Assembly (NCBI RefSeq): GCF_037072025.1
Contig: NZ_JAXHDD010000005.1
Location: 66,446-130,445, forward strand
Origin: Pseudogracilibacillus sp037072025
GTDB lineage: Bacteria > Bacillota > Bacilli > Bacillales > Amphibacillaceae
Reading direction: 5' to 3'
Length of the DNA: 64,000 bases
This document shows, piece after piece, positions 17,119-25,893 of the stretch (position 1 is its first letter; every line of letters starts with the position of its first letter). Under the pieces are notes generated by a model, which was not told the DNA's origin, did not search any database, and saw only the letters and a program-made list of their open reading frames with translations. A program made the translations under genes and the position numbers.

Positions 17119-17243
17119 ATACAAAAGCTTTGACACATAATGTTTCAATGATTTCTTACACTGTGAAGTCATCGACACTAACGTCCTGTTCGAGACTCTG
17201 GCAGTCGTTTGCTAAAAGCAGTTTCGAAGCGAGTTATAAAAAG

Positions 17244-17298
17244 GAAATCCGAACTTATGCAAATTTTAATTAGAAATTTGCATTATCGTTCGGATTTC
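17244..17298. terminator. Bidirectional terminator between metS and lytH (CCGAAC hairpin)
   Basis: GAAATCCGAAC (17244-17254) pairs with GTTCGGATTTC (17288-17298), with a second inner stem TGCAAATTT/AAATTTGCA. It separates two converging genes. Two related hairpins occur at 26107 and 43725. Confidence 0.75.
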
Positions 17299-17328
17299 TC
17301 TATGATTAAAATACTTTATCTCAATTAA

Positions 17329-18321
17329 TCATTTATTTCTTTTCTCTCGTGCTATTCTCTCCCATCTTTTTAAATAAGGATACGGATCAAATGACCACTC
17401 ATTTCTACCATTGTCTTGATACATACCATAATGTAAGTGGGGGGGAAACTTTCCAGCTGTTCCAGGCGGTCCATATCCGGTGGAACCAACACTTCCCAAA
17501 ACGTCTCCAGGTTTAACGATATCACCAACTTTTATTTCATCATTATAACCATTTAGATGCGCATAATAATGATAGATATTAAAGATGTCTCGTATACCGA
17601 TTCGCCACCCTCCATACAAATTCCATCCCTTTAATTCTACAACCCCATAAGTTGTTGATTTAACAGGCGTTCCATAGCTTGCAAAAATATCAGTACCTTC
17701 GTGGATTCGTCTTCCACCAAACCCTCTGCCATCTCCCCACGTACTTCGATAGCTATAATTATGGTCGATAGAAACAGGGAAATCTCGATCTGTTAATTCA
17801 ATTGACTGGAAATGCTTAAATACTGTTGCGTTATTTGTGATTGTTTTAACGGATAAATCACGCTGATAATGATCCCATAAACTGATTTTAATATCATCAT
17901 CTGATAATCCATTTTTCGTAAGCATGATAGCAGTAGTTAATAAAATATCTTCTGGATTATTAGGATTTGCCTTGCCATCCCCATTTCCATCTTTACCTAT
18001 TCCATTAAATATTTCGATAATTTGTACATCATTTATTTTTTTACTATTACCTAGTCCATACCAAAGCTCTTCAGGGAAACTAATTGAGACTAGTGGATCT
18101 TCCTTTTCTTTTTCCTTATCAATATTTCGTTCATATTGATCCATCGCAGCTAAATAGTACCAAGGAACAAGGGATACTGCTTCGGTTTTTTTATAAAGTG
18201 CATACCGTTGTGGATACTTGTTCTTTTTTTCTTCTGCTATTGTATGAAAGTTTGTAAATGATAGGAGTAGGATAAGTATAATACAAATTCTAAATAAATA
18301 CCGAATTGTCTGTTGCAACAT
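17329..18321 (-). CDS. lytH: LytH, spore cortex L-Ala-D-Glu endopeptidase (M23)
   Basis: LytH trims cortex peptidoglycan stem peptides to single L-alanine during sporulation in B. subtilis. The 330-residue product has an N-terminal membrane anchor/signal (about 8-24) and a C-terminal LytM/M23 domain with the zinc motifs HEGTD (H207, D211) and HLH (295-297). AAAGGAG precedes the ATG. Position and length agree with yunA/lytH of B. subtilis, next to yunB-E, though here the NSS transporter lies between. No defect is seen. Confidence 0.9.
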   Translation of the reverse strand: MLQQTIRYLFRICIILILLLSFTNFHTIAEEKKNKYPQRYALYKKTEAVSLVPWYYLAAMDQYERNIDKEKEKEDPLVSISFPEELWYGLGNSKKINDVQIIEIFNGIGKDGNGDGKANPNNPEDILLTTAIMLTKNGLSDDDIKISLWDHYQRDLSVKTITNNATVFKHFQSIELTDRDFPVSIDHNYSYRSTWGDGRGFGGRRIHEGTDIFASYGTPVKSTTYGVVELKGWNLYGGWRIGIRDIFNIYHYYAHLNGYNDEIKVGDIVKPGDVLGSVGSTGYGPPGTAGKFPPHLHYGMYQDNGRNEWSFDPYPYLKRWERIAREKRNK

Positions 18322-18449
18322 ATTAACTCCTTTACAAATTTTTTAATAAAAAACTTATTCTTTATTGTGGAGTTTATTCGACTTTTCATACATGTAAAAA
18401 AGTCAAAAAATATGTTAAACTAGACGTACTAACTATGAGGGGATTCGAA

Positions 18450-18722
18450 ATGATTGAATTAAATGGTAAAAAATATGAACTGATCCGAAACATTAAGAAT
18501 GGTTTTCAAGAAGAAGCACTTAATGAGCGGTATTCCGATATATTAAAAAAGTATGACTATATTGTTGGAGACTGGGGCTATAATCAGTTAAGATTAAAAG
18601 GATTTTATCATTCTGAACATGTCAAAGCATCTTATGATACAAAAATCGACATGTTAGAAGATTATTTATATGAATATTGTAATTTTGGCTGTGCATATTT
18701 TGTACTTAAAAAAGTTGATTAA
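18450..18722 (+). CDS. yutD: YutD, DUF1027 protein
   Basis: ATG 18450 lies behind GAGGGG and gives 90 residues; the earlier ATG 18435 would leave the ribosome site inside the gene. The segment YDYIVGDWGYNQLRLKGFY and the ending YEYCNFGCAYFVLKK are conserved in YutD-like proteins of Firmicutes. Function is not established. It is divergent from lytH, with the pair of promoters presumably in the 128-base gap. Confidence 0.88.
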   Translation: MIELNGKKYELIRNIKNGFQEEALNERYSDILKKYDYIVGDWGYNQLRLKGFYHSEHVKASYDTKIDMLEDYLYEYCNFGCAYFVLKKVD

Positions 18723-18770
18723 AAAAGGCTGTCCATTAAACTGATGATTTTTTCAAAATTGGACAGCCTT
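18721..18770 (-). terminator. Hairpin between yutD and the 88-aa gene
   Basis: AAGGCTGTCCA pairs with TGGACAGCCTT. On the minus strand it is followed by TTTTTT, directly after the 88-aa gene; on the plus strand it closes yutD with a weaker tail. Confidence 0.75.
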
Positions 18771-18778
18771 ATATATAT

Positions 18779-19045
18779 TTATTCATCATGTAAAGGATGA
18801 GCCCCAGGAGTTTGACGTGGTAAGTCGTCATGCCGCTCTTTGTCTGGATAAGTAAAGGCACTTGTCCGTTGTTGTCCCTGTTCCCATTCTGTTGACTTAC
18901 TTTCTACTTTTTCCTGTTTGTTAATCGGTGAACCAAAAGCCCCTTCTGGAAACTCCTCGGGAATAAGTGAATCGTGTAAATTTTCTACATTAGAAATTTC
19001 AGAAAAACGATTATCATATTTTTCCTTCTGCTTATCTTTTTTCAT
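18779..19045 (-). CDS. Small hydrophilic protein, 88 aa
   Basis: ATG at 19045 is preferred (AAAGGATGG upstream); two earlier in-frame ATGs add six residues. The product is charged and low-complexity, with LHDSLIPEEFPEGAFGSP in the middle and a His/Pro-rich end (GAHPLHDE). It has no membrane segment. I believe related short proteins exist in other Bacillaceae but I cannot name a function. Its own terminator follows the stop directly. Confidence 0.6.
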   Translation of the reverse strand: MKKDKQKEKYDNRFSEISNVENLHDSLIPEEFPEGAFGSPINKQEKVESKSTEWEQGQQRTSAFTYPDKERHDDLPRQTPGAHPLHDE

Positions 19046-19128
19046 TTCCACCATCCTTTCCATCCTATTGTTTCCTATTGTTTTGGATGTATAAGAATAA
19101 AAAAATGGAAATACTTCCTAAATAAGAA

Positions 19129-20580
19129 TTAATCATGATATGTACTGCGAATATAGCCTCCAAATTTATTTTCCAGCAATTTTCCTAACCTGAAAATGGC
19201 ATGTTCATTGCCATTTCTGCTCATGATTTGGATGCCAATCGGTAGATGATTATCATCAAATCCAACTGGAATGGTTAAGGAAGGTAGTCCCCAAACATTC
19301 GCATAAGCAATATAAGGCATAAACTCAGTATACGTTTTTTTAACAGAGAAAATTTCTTTATACAATTCACCATGTTTTAAAGCACTTCGATGATAAACCG
19401 GAAAAACGAGCAAGCGATTTTTTAAATAACTATTTAATGCACGATCGCCTTCTTCAATAAAAGTTTCAATTTCCTTTATACGTTTTTGTGAAGGCTTGTA
19501 TAAATTGGCACCGATTAAAGCCCAAGCTAAATACAGATGAGTTGTCGTTTTTTTCGTTAACTTCTCTTGCATATAATACTTTAAGAGGTTAGGACGGTCT
19601 GTATTAAATGCTAGGTCCCTAATCTCTTTTCCACCATCAACAGACATAATTTCCTGCCAAATAATCGCACTATCGTTAAAATATGGAGGAATTGATATGT
19701 TCGTTTGATAATAATCTTGCAAATGGTTATGTATATTATCCAAAAAGAGAGAAGTTGGTTCGGATAGAGGAAAACCATTATCGTTTGGTAAGATCTCTAT
19801 TTGCATTTTCTCATAAAATGCTCGTTTTTCATTCTGCCTTTTAATGATATTGTAGACTAGCTGCATATCTCTGACAGATTTACCAATTGGACCGATACTT
19901 GACATTCTAGCTTTTAATGGAATGTTGTCTGGTGGAAAATGTCCGTCAGATGAAACTTGAAATTTTCCAGGCTTAAATCCAACCACTCCGTTAAAATGAC
20001 TGGGAAATCGAATGGATCCTCCAATATCCGAACTCAAACCCACCGGTGTACCACCAACCCCGATTAAAGCTGCTTCGCCACCACTGGAGCCTCCTGCAGT
20101 TCGTTTACTATTCCAAGCATTATTGGTTCTGCCATAAAGCTTATTATCTGTCTCATGACAGAAACAGAGTGCAGGGGTATTTGTTTTACATAATATGATT
20201 GCCCCAGCTTTTTTTAACTTTTCAACTACCGAAGCATCATTTGACATGATTAAATCTTTTCTATGTACAATACCGCCAGTTGTTTTCATTCCTTTGACAT
20301 GTATGGATTCTTTAATACTGATCGGCACTCCGTAAAGCGGTTGGTTATTCCAATTAGTGGTGTCAATAGTGTTATCCTTTTCTCTTGCTTCTTTTAACGC
20401 ATCACTAAATCGCTCTTCAACAACTGCATTTAAGGAAGGATTGATCTTTTTAATATGCCCGATTAAAGTTGAAGTAACCTCTTCACTTGTCACTTTTCTT
20501 TCTTTAATCAATTCAGCGATTTCAGTAGCGTCTAAATTTAATAAATTATTTTTAACTTTTAAATTAATCACTTTAGACAT
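19129..20580 (-). CDS. Amidase-signature hydrolase
   Basis: This 483-residue enzyme has the complete Ser-cisSer-Lys triad of the amidase signature family: K90 in PISIKESIHVKG, S165 in GGSSGGEA and nucleophile S189 in DIGGSIRFP. Members hydrolyse amides; the substrate cannot be told. It is not GatA, since no gatC or gatB lies nearby and the C-terminal half is closer to the fatty-acid-amide-hydrolase type. ATG 20580 after GAAAGGGTGAG is chosen over a 19-residue extension. It is transcribed divergently from yutE. Confidence 0.85.
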   Translation of the reverse strand: MSKVINLKVKNNLLNLDATEIAELIKERKVTSEEVTSTLIGHIKKINPSLNAVVEERFSDALKEAREKDNTIDTTNWNNQPLYGVPISIKESIHVKGMKTTGGIVHRKDLIMSNDASVVEKLKKAGAIILCKTNTPALCFCHETDNKLYGRTNNAWNSKRTAGGSSGGEAALIGVGGTPVGLSSDIGGSIRFPSHFNGVVGFKPGKFQVSSDGHFPPDNIPLKARMSSIGPIGKSVRDMQLVYNIIKRQNEKRAFYEKMQIEILPNDNGFPLSEPTSLFLDNIHNHLQDYYQTNISIPPYFNDSAIIWQEIMSVDGGKEIRDLAFNTDRPNLLKYYMQEKLTKKTTTHLYLAWALIGANLYKPSQKRIKEIETFIEEGDRALNSYLKNRLLVFPVYHRSALKHGELYKEIFSVKKTYTEFMPYIAYANVWGLPSLTIPVGFDDNHLPIGIQIMSRNGNEHAIFRLGKLLENKFGGYIRSTYHD

Positions 20581-20723
20581 GCCACTCACCCTTTCTAAGT
20601 AACCTCTACTTATAAGTATAGCATGGAAGGACAGCAATGTTATAATTAAACAATAAGTTTAGATTATATTGAAATTTATGGTATGATAAAGATAGATACA
20701 GATGGTAAGTGAGGGGTCACAAT

Positions 20724-21164
20724 ATGTATTTTGTTAATAGAAGTGAAATAGAACAAATTTTAACTTATATGGATTCATTGCTCCAAGAAATTAACGATAA
20801 ACAATATGCTTCATTAATAGAAAAACTTGGATTAGAACGATTAAGCCATACGATTATTGAATCAATCTTAGATGTTGGGAATTTGATGATTGACGGATTT
20901 ATTATGAGAGATCCGGGAAGTTATCATGATATTATCGATATTTTAGTCGATGAAAAAGTAATCACGGAACAAGATGAAGCAAGTTATAAAGCGATTATTG
21001 ATTTAAGACAAATGCTTGTCCAGGAATATTTGAATATAGATCATAAACGTATAAAGGAAGTTTTATTTACGAATAAAGACGTTTTAAAACAGTTTAGTCA
21101 CCATATTCGTACGTATTTGGATAACGAGTTGGGAGTTGCGAATGCATTTTCTAATGAGCCCTAG
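20724..21164 (+). CDS. yutE: YutE, HepT-like DUF86 protein without a MNT partner
   Basis: The 146-residue all-helical protein belongs to DUF86/HepT, a fold best known from HEPN-type toxins. HepT toxins use R-x4-6-H-x-Y; here the matching place reads R95-QMLV-Q100-E-Y102, so the histidine is glutamine. No nucleotidyltransferase antitoxin (MNT) gene is adjacent. It therefore seems to be the housekeeping YutE type rather than a toxin. GAGGGG precedes ATG 20724. The next gene starts 11 bases after its stop, so both are probably cotranscribed. Confidence 0.8.
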   Translation: MYFVNRSEIEQILTYMDSLLQEINDKQYASLIEKLGLERLSHTIIESILDVGNLMIDGFIMRDPGSYHDIIDILVDEKVITEQDEASYKAIIDLRQMLVQEYLNIDHKRIKEVLFTNKDVLKQFSHHIRTYLDNELGVANAFSNEP

Positions 21165-21175
21165 GGGGGAGTCGC

Positions 21176-21808
21176 ATGAATAAACGAACGTCAACAAAAG
21201 AGAAAATTTTGCATATTTTAAAAAAAGATAGTGAAATTTCAATTAAAGAGTTAATGAAATATTTTTCAATTTCAGAAGTTGCAGTAAGAAGACATCTTAA
21301 TGATTTAATACGCCAAGGATTTGTAAAAGAAAAAATTGTTAAGCAAGATATTGGTCGTCCCTTTCATCTTTATTTATTAACGGGTAAGGGTCATAACACA
21401 TTTCCTAATCAATACAAGCAATTGCCGCTGGAGTTATTGCAAGATCTAGAGGATATACAAGGAGAAGAGGTAGTTAATGATTTATTGTTGAAGAGAAAAG
21501 AACGCGAAGAAGCGGAGTTAGTTTCTCGCATGGAGAATATAGACTTTGATGAAAAAGTTAAACGAATTGCCGAAATTCAACAAGAAAAAGGATATATGAT
21601 TGAGTATGAGAAAACTGCATCAGGCGACTATGAAGTAAAAAATTTTAATTGTCCAATCTTTAATTTGGCCTCAAACTATAGCCAAATTTGTAATAATGAA
21701 AAGGATATTTATCGGAATATATTTCCTAATAGCAAGGTTAAAGCACAGTCTTGTATGACGAAAGGTGCGAAATACTGTTGTTGGACAATTACAAAACCTG
21801 AAAAATAA
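21176..21808 (+). CDS. SufR-like winged-helix regulator with C-terminal cysteines
   Basis: The 210-residue protein has an N-terminal winged helix (ISIKELMKYFSISEVAVRRH, about 21-40), a DIGRPFHLYLLT wing, a helical linker, and a C-terminal cysteine cluster C159-x12-C172-x20-C193-x7-C201-C202. This layout is that of the SufR family, whose members bind a Fe-S cluster and repress suf genes in cyanobacteria and actinobacteria. The classical spacing is C-x12-C-x13-C-x14-C, so the third cysteine is shifted here while the overall span is equal. Control of sufCDSUB is my inference. GGGGGGAG precedes the ATG. Confidence 0.7.
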   Translation: MNKRTSTKEKILHILKKDSEISIKELMKYFSISEVAVRRHLNDLIRQGFVKEKIVKQDIGRPFHLYLLTGKGHNTFPNQYKQLPLELLQDLEDIQGEEVVNDLLLKRKEREEAELVSRMENIDFDEKVKRIAEIQQEKGYMIEYEKTASGDYEVKNFNCPIFNLASNYSQICNNEKDIYRNIFPNSKVKAQSCMTKGAKYCCWTITKPEK

Positions 21809-21917
21809 TGCGCTATCCCTAATTAATGTATAAATTGGTTTACGTCATCCTGACTGTAAGCCATTTTTATTTGTAGAGAAAAAATCATCATCTAATAATT
21901 GTTATTTGGAGGTACGA

Positions 21918-22703
21918 ATGGATTATAAAGGATATTTAATTGATTTAGATGGAACAATGTTTCGCGGTGAAGAGGTTATTGATGGGGCAAAACAATTTAT
22001 TGATTTATTAAATGACCGTGACATACCCTACCTATTTATAACAAATAATGCCACGTATACAATGAAAATGCTCGTTGACAAATTAACCAGATTGGATCTT
22101 AAAGCAACAGAACATAATATTTTAACATCTGCTATGGCAACGGCAAAACATATTAAAGATAAAAACAATCAAGTACGTTGCTATGTTATAGGAGAAACTG
22201 GATTAGTAAAAGCAATAGAAAATGAAGGTTTAATTGTAACGGACAAACATTGTGATTATGTTATTGTCGGTTTGGATAGACAGATTACGTATGATAAATT
22301 GGCAAAAGCATGTTTATTAATCCGTGAAGGGGCTGAATTTATTGTAACGAATAAAGATGCCGCAATTCCAACTGAACAGGGATTAATCCCAGGAAATGGT
22401 GCCATTGCGTCTTCCATAGCAGTAAGTACCGGAGTAGAGCCTTTGATCGTCGGTAAGCCAGAGTCAATTATAATGACAGAAGCAATTAAAAAGATCGGAA
22501 TAAAGAAGCAAGATGTTTTAATGATTGGTGATAATTATGAAACAGATATTAAGGCAGGTATCTATGCCGGAATTGATACCTTAATGGTATTAACGGGTTA
22601 CAGTACAAGTGAAGATTTACAACAGGTTGAAGTTCAGCCAACATTTGTAATGGAGAATTTACTTGAATGGATAGAAAAAGGATTTGATAAAGTGACCACG
22701 TAA
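21918..22703 (+). CDS. yutF: YutF, NagD-type HAD phosphatase
   Basis: This 261-residue protein is a class IIA HAD hydrolase. The motifs are in order: DLDGTMFRG (nucleophile Asp in the first 15 residues), TNNAT, the lysine of VGKPES, and GDNYETDI. B. subtilis YutF is in the same place and hydrolyses p-nitrophenyl phosphate; the physiological substrate is unknown. ATG 21918 follows GGAGG; the frame begins at 21906 but includes that site. A tandem-repeat array follows the gene. Confidence 0.9.
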   Translation: MDYKGYLIDLDGTMFRGEEVIDGAKQFIDLLNDRDIPYLFITNNATYTMKMLVDKLTRLDLKATEHNILTSAMATAKHIKDKNNQVRCYVIGETGLVKAIENEGLIVTDKHCDYVIVGLDRQITYDKLAKACLLIREGAEFIVTNKDAAIPTEQGLIPGNGAIASSIAVSTGVEPLIVGKPESIIMTEAIKKIGIKKQDVLMIGDNYETDIKAGIYAGIDTLMVLTGYSTSEDLQQVEVQPTFVMENLLEWIEKGFDKVTT

Positions 22704-22746
22704 AATACCAAATATGGTAATATACCTGCACATATTGGACGGCTTC

Positions 22747-22950
22747 GTGCTCTCTCAGACAAATCAGAGAAAAAAGCAGAAGAAAATGTCCGCTGCGCCT
22801 CTCTTGGACAAAAATACGAGAAAAAGCAGAAAACTCCGCGGTGTGCTCTTTCGGATAAAAATACGAGAAAAAAGTATGAAAATGTCTGCGGCGCGCTCTC
22901 GCGGACAAAAACCGGCCAAAAAGCAGATAAAATTGTCCGCGGCGCGTTGC
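22747..22950. repeat. Four tandem ~50-bp degenerate repeats between yutF and pgpA
   Basis: Units begin with G(T/C)GCTCT-like bases near 22747, 22796, 22843 and 22893, and a partial fifth at about 22944, giving periods of 47-51 bases. Each holds a GGACAAAAA-like core, an ACGAGAAAAA segment and a terminal GTCCGCGGCGCG-like GC-rich block. Reading frames cross it on both strands, but the period is not a multiple of three and no ribosome site is seen, so I call it noncoding. Confidence 0.75.
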
Positions 22951-22997
22951 CTTCATTGTGGAAATTACCAAAGTTTTAGATTTACACTTTTCTTCAA

Positions 22998-23498
22998 TTA
23001 ATCAAGTATATCCCCGGCTAAGGAATGAGCAAGCCGGCTCGATGCTGCCGCCGCAATTGCTCCGACAATATCGTCTAAAAATGTATTTACTTTTCCGTTA
23101 GAATGGTCATTTAATTTTTTTAATATTCCGGGTTTTTGTTTATCAATATATCCATAACTTGTAAAACCGATGGAACCATAAACATTAACAATTGATAAAG
23201 CAATCACTTCATCGATTCCGTACAATCCTTCATCTCGATGGATAATATCTTGTAAAGGTTCGGCTAATTTATTTTGTTCTGCTAATATGTCAAGTTGAAT
23301 ACCTGTCAGGACGGCATGTTGAACTTCTCTTTTTGAAAGTACTCTGTTGACATTATGTCTACAAATTTCCATGCTCAAGTTTTCGAAATAATTAGACTGC
23401 AAATAATAAACTAATTCGGAAATATCATTGATGGATACTCCTCTTTCTTCTAGACATTGTCGGGCTTTCCTTTCTAGTTCACTTTGCTTTTCTTGCAT
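22998..23498 (-). CDS. yutG: YutG, phosphatidylglycerophosphatase A-family protein
   Basis: The 166-residue product matches the PgpA superfamily region in cytosolic Bacillus YutG proteins: EGLYGIDEVIALSIVNVYGS and the ending DDIVGAIAAAASSRLAHSL. Proteobacterial PgpA enzymes dephosphorylate phosphatidylglycerol phosphate, but this form lacks their obvious membrane helices, so the biochemical role is uncertain. The ATG lies behind a weak purine-rich site. It stands convergent to yutF with the repeat array between them, keeping the B. subtilis yutE-F-G neighbourhood. Confidence 0.8.
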   Translation of the reverse strand: MQEKQSELERKARQCLEERGVSINDISELVYYLQSNYFENLSMEICRHNVNRVLSKREVQHAVLTGIQLDILAEQNKLAEPLQDIIHRDEGLYGIDEVIALSIVNVYGSIGFTSYGYIDKQKPGILKKLNDHSNGKVNTFLDDIVGAIAAAASSRLAHSLAGDILD

Positions 23499-23654
23499 TT
23501 TCCATCACCACTTTCTTATGAACTCTATTATATAGAAACTGAATAAAATCCGTAAAAATCTTCCATATGTACAGTTTATCACTAATAAATGTAACTTAAA
23601 ACTCTTTCGTTTATGTTAAAATAGATAAAATGATATTTAAAAGAGGTGGATGTA

Positions 23655-24620
23655 ATGAGAAAGCCTACTATTTATATTACTCGCAAGATACCTGAATATT
23701 TATTGGAACCATTTAAAGATCGGTTGCATATTACAATGTGGACAAGTGAAAGTAAACCAGTGCCTAAAGATATTTTATATGAAGAAGCAAAAAAAGCTGA
23801 TGGATTACTTTGTTTAATAACCGAAAAAATTAATCAAGCATTTTGTCAATATGCTTCTCATTTAAAAATCATCGCAAATATGGCCGTCGGTTACGATAAT
23901 ATCGATTTAGAATCCGCCCAAAAAAATAAAATTATTGTTACAAACACACCTGATGTATTAACGGAAACGACTGCGGATCTTACATTTGCATTACTAATGG
24001 CAACAGCACGGCGTTTAATTGAGGCAACAAATTACATATATAATGATCAGTGGGGAGAATGGTCTCCATTTATGTTAGCGGGCTCAGATATCCATCACAA
24101 GACGATTGGAATTGTTGGTATGGGACGTATCGGAGAAGCGGTCGCTAAAAGGGCAAAAGGGTTTAATATGGATATTTTATATCATAATCGGAGTAGAAAT
24201 TTAGAAGTGGAAAATGAACTGAATGCCACCTATGTTTCTTTTGAAGATTTATTGAAGGAATCTGATTTTGTTGTATCATTAGTACCGCTATCTGAAGCAA
24301 CCGTAGATATGTTTGATAAAAAAGCATTTCAAACGATGAAATCATCTGGAATTTTCATTAATGCTTCACGTGGTGGAGTAGTTGATGAAGATGCTTTATT
24401 TGAAGCACTCGATAAAAAAATTATTCGAGCAGCTGGTTTAGATGTATTTAAACAAGAGCCTATATCATCTACTCATCCTTTAACAAAGTTAACGAATGTT
24501 GTACTGTTACCTCATATCGGCTCTGCCAGTTTGGCTACAAGAGAAAAAATGCTTAAATTATGTCTAGAAAATATAGATCTTGTTTTTCAAGGTAAACAAC
24601 CTAAAACACCTATTTATTAA
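23655..24620 (+). CDS. D-2-hydroxyacid dehydrogenase (glyoxylate/hydroxypyruvate reductase type)
   Basis: The 321-residue enzyme has the NAD(P)-binding loop VGMGRIGEAVAKRAKGF and the catalytic set of the family: Arg in NASRGGVVDEDAL, Glu in DVFKQEP and His in LPHIGSAS. Such enzymes reduce glyoxylate or hydroxypyruvate or oxidise D-glycerate. ATG 23655 with GAGGTGG upstream is chosen over a GTG three codons before. A bidirectional terminator separates it from nfu. It is a single-gene unit by appearance. Confidence 0.88.
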   Translation: MRKPTIYITRKIPEYLLEPFKDRLHITMWTSESKPVPKDILYEEAKKADGLLCLITEKINQAFCQYASHLKIIANMAVGYDNIDLESAQKNKIIVTNTPDVLTETTADLTFALLMATARRLIEATNYIYNDQWGEWSPFMLAGSDIHHKTIGIVGMGRIGEAVAKRAKGFNMDILYHNRSRNLEVENELNATYVSFEDLLKESDFVVSLVPLSEATVDMFDKKAFQTMKSSGIFINASRGGVVDEDALFEALDKKIIRAAGLDVFKQEPISSTHPLTKLTNVVLLPHIGSASLATREKMLKLCLENIDLVFQGKQPKTPIY

Positions 24621-24622
24621 AT

Positions 24623-24655
24623 GAAAAAGAATCCATATGCAATGGATTCTTTTTC
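24623..24655. terminator. Bidirectional terminator between the dehydrogenase gene and nfu
   Basis: GAAAAAGAATCCAT pairs with ATGGATTCTTTTTC across ATGCA, giving T runs in both directions. Confidence 0.85.
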
Positions 24656-24665
24656 GAATTGTATA

Positions 24666-24890
24666 TTAAAATACTTGTTCTATTTCTGTTACGCCGGGAA
24701 CTTCTGTTGTTAAAGCACGTTCGATACCTGCTTTTAACGTGATCGCAGAACTTGGGCAGTTTCCACAGGCACCCATTAATCGAAGTAGGACTACACCATT
24801 TTCATCAACATCAATTAGTTCCACGTCTCCGCCATCTCGTAAAAGGAATGGGCGTAATTTATTTAGCACTTCTTGTACTTGTTCTTTCAT
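24666..24890 (-). CDS. yutI: Nfu-type Fe-S cluster carrier (YutI)
   Basis: Nfu proteins hold a [4Fe-4S] cluster at a CxxC pair and pass it to target enzymes. The 74-residue product is a lone NifU C-terminal domain: KLRPFLLRDGGDVELIDV and the ligands in MGACGNCPSS. ATG 24890 follows AAAGGAG; nine residues upstream in the frame are not needed. It lies close to an A-type carrier gene and a SufR-like regulator, and supplements the suf operon in this window. Confidence 0.93.
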   Translation of the reverse strand: MKEQVQEVLNKLRPFLLRDGGDVELIDVDENGVVLLRLMGACGNCPSSAITLKAGIERALTTEVPGVTEIEQVF

Positions 24891-25075
24891 TTGGGTGATT
24901 TCTCCTTTCCGAAACATAGTAAAAAATCTTAGATAATATAATATATGAGGTGACGAGTTATAAATTTATCCTAATTATATTTTATCTGTTTTTTAACCTT
25001 TTGTAAATGAAAATTGTTTTCAGTTACGGTAATGAATCGATATACATGATGACAATTTGTGAAAGGAAGAGACAA

Positions 25076-25402
25076 TTGAGTATAAATTTAAAAATAGAAG
25101 TTTATGGACGAAATCAAATTTGTGCAAGTTGTGTTGGTGCACCTGGATCAAAAGATACGTATGAATGGTTACAGGCGGCTATATCTAGAAAATATGGGAC
25201 AGATCAATTTTCATATAAATATATCGATATGGATAATCCTGAACAATATGCATATAAACATCAAGAAATGATTAAACATATAGTGAAAGAAGATTTGTTT
25301 TATCCGTTAATTCTTTTAGATAATGATATTATTTCAGAAGGGGTTCCACATTTAAGAACGATATTCAAAACTATAGAAGCTAAAGGGATTCGGCAAATTT
25401 AA
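25076..25402 (+). CDS. yuzD: YuzD, DUF1462 thioredoxin-like protein
   Basis: TTG 25076 after AAAGGAAG gives 108 residues, the length of B. subtilis YuzD. The fold is thioredoxin-like with a CxxC pair near the start (NQICASCVGAPGS) and LFYPLILLDNDIISEGVP later. The biochemical role is unknown. It is divergent from nfu, as the same genes are in B. subtilis, and may take part in redox or Fe-S handling; that is only context inference. Confidence 0.85.
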   Translation: MSINLKIEVYGRNQICASCVGAPGSKDTYEWLQAAISRKYGTDQFSYKYIDMDNPEQYAYKHQEMIKHIVKEDLFYPLILLDNDIISEGVPHLRTIFKTIEAKGIRQI

Positions 25403-25505
25403 GGCATAGAAAAGTTTGTCATCGAATCAATTATTTGAATGAAGTTTCGCCAGTTTGTATACTAAAGGTAAGATGTAATGAAATATTCTAAGAGGAGGTA
25501 ATACA

Positions 25506-25862
25506 TTGGCTATTTCAATTACAGATAATGCACGTAATCAGATAAAAGAAATGATGAAAGAAGAGTCAAGCGACAGTAAGTTACGCTTTGGTATTAAAGG
25601 TGGAGGGTGCAGTGGGTTATCTTATTCACTTGGATTTGATGATAAAATAAATGAAGAGCTAGACGAAGTGTTTGAAATAAATGAAATACCGGTTGTGATT
25701 TTTAAACAAGATATTCCGATTATCGAGAATACGGAAATTGATTTTAAACAAAATATGATGGGGGGAGGATTTAGTATCAATAATCCAAACGCTATCGTAT
25801 CATGTGGTTGCGGTTCTTCTTTTCGTACAAAAGATAAGGTTGGAACTCCTGGAGATTGTTAA
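25506..25862 (+). CDS. yutM: YutM, A-type Fe-S carrier (HesB/SufA/ErpA family)
   Basis: A-type carriers ferry Fe-S clusters to apo-proteins. This 118-residue protein has the three conserved ligands: Cys in GGGCSGLSY and the CGCG pair in VSCGCGSSF near the C-terminus. The TTG start follows AGAGGAGG by 6 bases. With SufCDSUB and Nfu it makes a full assembly-and-delivery set. A terminator follows directly. Confidence 0.93.
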   Translation: MAISITDNARNQIKEMMKEESSDSKLRFGIKGGGCSGLSYSLGFDDKINEELDEVFEINEIPVVIFKQDIPIIENTEIDFKQNMMGGGFSINNPNAIVSCGCGSSFRTKDKVGTPGDC

Positions 25863-25866
25863 AATT

Positions 25867-25893
25867 GCCTCGCCTTGTTGCGGAGGCTTTTTT
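25867..25893 (+). terminator. Terminator of yutM
   Basis: GCCTC(CGC-like) pairs with GAGGC around a short TTGTTG loop and is followed by TTTTTT. Confidence 0.8.

Noticed and set aside
22549..22971. 140-codon frame on the minus strand across the repeats after yutF
   Set aside because: It overlaps yutF and the tandem array, has no ribosome site, and the repeat period is not a multiple of three.
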